This document shows positions 43,647-45,272 of a stretch of 45,272 nucleotides of DNA, piece by piece (the stretch's first letter is position 1; the number at the start of each line of letters is the position of its first letter). A program made the position numbers and the translations under genes. The notes under the pieces were generated by a model, which was not told the origin of the DNA, did no database searches, and saw only the letters and a program-made list of their open reading frames with translations. The DNA is from Rubripirellula sp. (GTDB lineage Bacteria; Planctomycetota; Planctomycetia; Pirellulales; Pirellulaceae): positions 213,550 to 258,821 of the forward strand of contig JAAXJB010000039.1 of assembly GCA_012270065.1 (NCBI GenBank), in the 5' to 3' direction.

Positions 43647-44609
43647 CTAACCCCGCTTTTTCCAAAGCTTTCGACCAATGGACGGATTGTAATTTGTCCA
43701 GTTGCTGTCCGCGGCGATGTCTGCATCAATGACGCTCGTGTAGGACGCCAGTTTCGCATCCAGATTATCCAGATGGTGCAATGCAACGGCTTCGAGTGTC
43801 ACGGGAAGCTTGGGGCTGCCGTATTCGATCTGCCCGTGATGACTGACAATCATATGCTCCAAATGCAATCGCAGATCCGGTGGAAAAGTTCCTTCAGTCT
43901 CATCTAGAGAATTTATCTTTTCATTGAGCATTTGCACACCGATCACAATGTGTCCGACCATCTGTCCCCGGTCGGTATACGAAACCTCACCGCCTGCCGA
44001 TAATTCTTCGATTTTGCCAAGATCATGCAGAAATGCACCGAATGTGAGGAGTTCTCCATCCAACTGCGGATATTGTGGAGCAATCAACCTTGCGAGTTCC
44101 ATCAGGTCAACGCTGTGCTGCAGTAGACCGCCGGGGTACGCGTGATGGTTCGAGACAGCAGCAGCCGCAACGAGCAATTTCGCCATGAAGGCATCATCTT
44201 GCAGATAGGCTTCTCCCAGTCGACGCAGATGAACATTCCTCATTTCACTGATCAGTTCTGTGAGACGCTGACGCAGAGCTTCGGCACGATCAGCGTCAAA
44301 TCGCTCAAAGTCAGCGATATCAACCTCAGACGGGTCCAGCGACTGAATCTTCGTCACAATCACCTGCAGATTGCCATTGTGCACCTGTGTGCGCCCGTGA
44401 CACAGCACGTAGTCACCGCGTTCGAAGGACTCGAAAATACGCTCATCTGCGTTCCAGTACATGCCGGCAATCGTCCCTGTGCGATCCGCCAAACGCAGTA
44501 AGATGTATTTACCTCCTTGGCGATTCACGCGGAGCTGTTTATCCGTGGCTTGAAATGCTTGTTCGAGATGCTGTCCATCCGAAAGATCCAGAATGTTGGT
44601 ACGATTCAC
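43647..44609 (-). CDS. 3'-5' exoribonuclease YhaM family (OB-fold plus HD domain)
   Basis: 320 aa. The N-terminal OB-fold (about residues 15-95) reads [21 protein letters not shown]. The HD metal-hydrolase domain begins [19 protein letters not shown] and contains [12 protein letters not shown] and HMIVSHHG, the His/Asp metal ligands. This order is that of YhaM/CBF1-type nucleases that shorten RNA or ssDNA from the 3' end. Starts at GTG 44609 (GTG AAT CGT), with no clear Shine-Dalgarno. Co-directional with queC and separated by only 11 bp from it. Confidence 0.88.
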   Translation of the reverse strand: MNRTNILDLSDGQHLEQAFQATDKQLRVNRQGGKYILLRLADRTGTIAGMYWNADERIFESFERGDYVLCHGRTQVHNGNLQVIVTKIQSLDPSEVDIADFERFDADRAEALRQRLTELISEMRNVHLRRLGEAYLQDDAFMAKLLVAAAAVSNHHAYPGGLLQHSVDLMELARLIAPQYPQLDGELLTFGAFLHDLGKIEELSAGGEVSYTDRGQMVGHIVIGVQMLNEKINSLDETEGTFPPDLRLHLEHMIVSHHGQIEYGSPKLPVTLEAVALHHLDNLDAKLASYTSVIDADIAADSNWTNYNPSIGRKLWKKRG

Positions 44610-44807
44610 GTAATTCGACTCAAACGGGGCAGTGCAGGGTGGTAAAAAAGACGGGCTTCACAAAGATGATCGTGACAGCAATGGCTTGGCAAGCCCCAAG
44701 AATCTGTTCCCTTCGGTAAACCTTGTAAAATTTTGGAATCAGCAGGAGTCAGAGACTCTCTGTTTACTTCCGCCAAATTTGACGCGAAGAGCATCCTTCA
44801 GATTGCC

Positions 44808-45272
44808 ATGAACGCCGAACACCAGAAATACGACCTACTGGATCCTCCCCAACGGGACGGTGAAATTGGTCGTTTGGGGCCGTACAGAGTTCTTGCTCTG
44901 ATTGGCAAGGGTGGCATGGGTCAGGTTTTTCGGGCACAGGATATGCGTCTGAAACGCATCGTGGCACTGAAACTGATGAAACCCAAGCTCGCGGCTACTC
45001 CGGCCAGCCGAAAACGTTTCATCGAAGAAGCCCGGTCCATGGCGGCAGTCCAACAGGATAACGTCGCCACAATATTTGAAGTCGGTGTTGAAGGTGGCGT
45101 ACCCTTCATGGCAATGGAGTTACTCGAAGGTGAATCTCTCAAGGATGCATTTCGTGCTGGCAGAAAATTCGAAATAGATGAGATCCTCAGACTCGGGATT
45201 GAAGTCGCAGAGGGACTGGCTGCGGCGCACCAATGCGGGATCATTCACCGCGATATCAAACCGGCAAACATA
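44808..45272 (+). CDS. Hanks-type Ser/Thr protein kinase, cut by window edge
   Basis: The N-terminal 155 residues of a eukaryotic-like kinase. Gly-rich loop [13 protein letters not shown] (about residues 31-43), the ATP Lys in VALKLMK, the alpha-C Glu in RFIEEARSM, and the catalytic loop [11 protein letters not shown], where the sequence ends at the window limit. HRDxKPxN is intact, so the kinase should be active. Start ATG 44808 has no Shine-Dalgarno; the frame is open upstream to a TTG at 44733. Large numbers of such kinases are typical of planctomycetes. C-terminal sensor domains cannot be seen. Confidence 0.9.
   Translation, partial: MNAEHQKYDLLDPPQRDGEIGRLGPYRVLALIGKGGMGQVFRAQDMRLKRIVALKLMKPKLAATPASRKRFIEEARSMAAVQQDNVATIFEVGVEGGVPFMAMELLEGESLKDAFRAGRKFEIDEILRLGIEVAEGLAAAHQCGIIHRDIKPANI

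Noticed and set aside
1-45272. CRISPR array, IS element, prophage, toxin-antitoxin or defence island
   Set aside because: No regularly spaced repeats, transposase, integrase, phage structural gene or restriction/CBASS-type motif is visible.

Overview
The window looks like chromosomal DNA of a planctomycete (Planctomycetota). The evidence is the gene families and their style: a lipoprotein with two DUF1080 domains, a large sulfotransferase, an N-terminal HTH plus C-terminal receiver regulator, an LplT-like MFS carrier with a long insert, an S16 protein with an acidic tail, a Hanks-type Ser/Thr kinase, many weak or absent Shine-Dalgarno sites and several GTG/TTG starts. This taxonomic call is an inference from content; no rRNA marker is present. 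There is no IS element, phage gene, CRISPR array, tRNA or rRNA that I can see, and gene density is high on both strands.

Layout. 0.1-5.4 kb: squalene-synthase-like hpnC (minus) faces ispH (plus), followed by an NhaC antiporter and an RNA ligase rtcB. 5.4-8.2 kb (minus): a sulfotransferase translationally linked to a DUF1080 lipoprotein. 8.3-11.9 kb (plus): a MazG-like protein, a large membrane-anchored protein and an ABC ATPase with no permease. 12-15.4 kb (minus): holA and a secreted Ig-like protein. 15.6-19.8 kb (plus): mnmG, a 459-bp gap with a promoter-like sequence and mutually exclusive RNA hairpins, then a response regulator and histidine kinase. 20-24.4 kb (plus): gatA-gatB without gatC, and a pair of small membrane proteins. 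24.4-27.6 kb (minus): hisD-hisC-hisB. 27.8-31.9 kb (plus): threonine aldolase, a GT-C type membrane glycosyltransferase and a di-haem cytochrome. 32-36.8 kb (minus): MFS carrier, a small Cys-rich protein, dapB and thrC. 37-42.9 kb (plus): lspA, a HisN-like phosphatase, then ffh-rpsP-trmD-rplS ending in a strong terminator, and yraN. 42.9-44.6 kb (minus): yhaM-queC. The 3' edge cuts a Ser/Thr kinase.

Together these are mostly housekeeping functions: isoprenoid/hopanoid synthesis, tRNA modification and charging, translation and secretion, and amino-acid biosynthesis (His, Lys/DAP, Thr). Less understood planctomycete proteins lie between them. No clearly new multi-gene system such as a defence island or biosynthetic cluster stands out. 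The most interesting candidates are non-coding: the structured leader before the HTH-receiver regulator, the nested hairpins between ffh and rpsP, the tripled 13-bp repeat that supplies the GTG start of ffh, and the palindrome at the gatAB promoter region.
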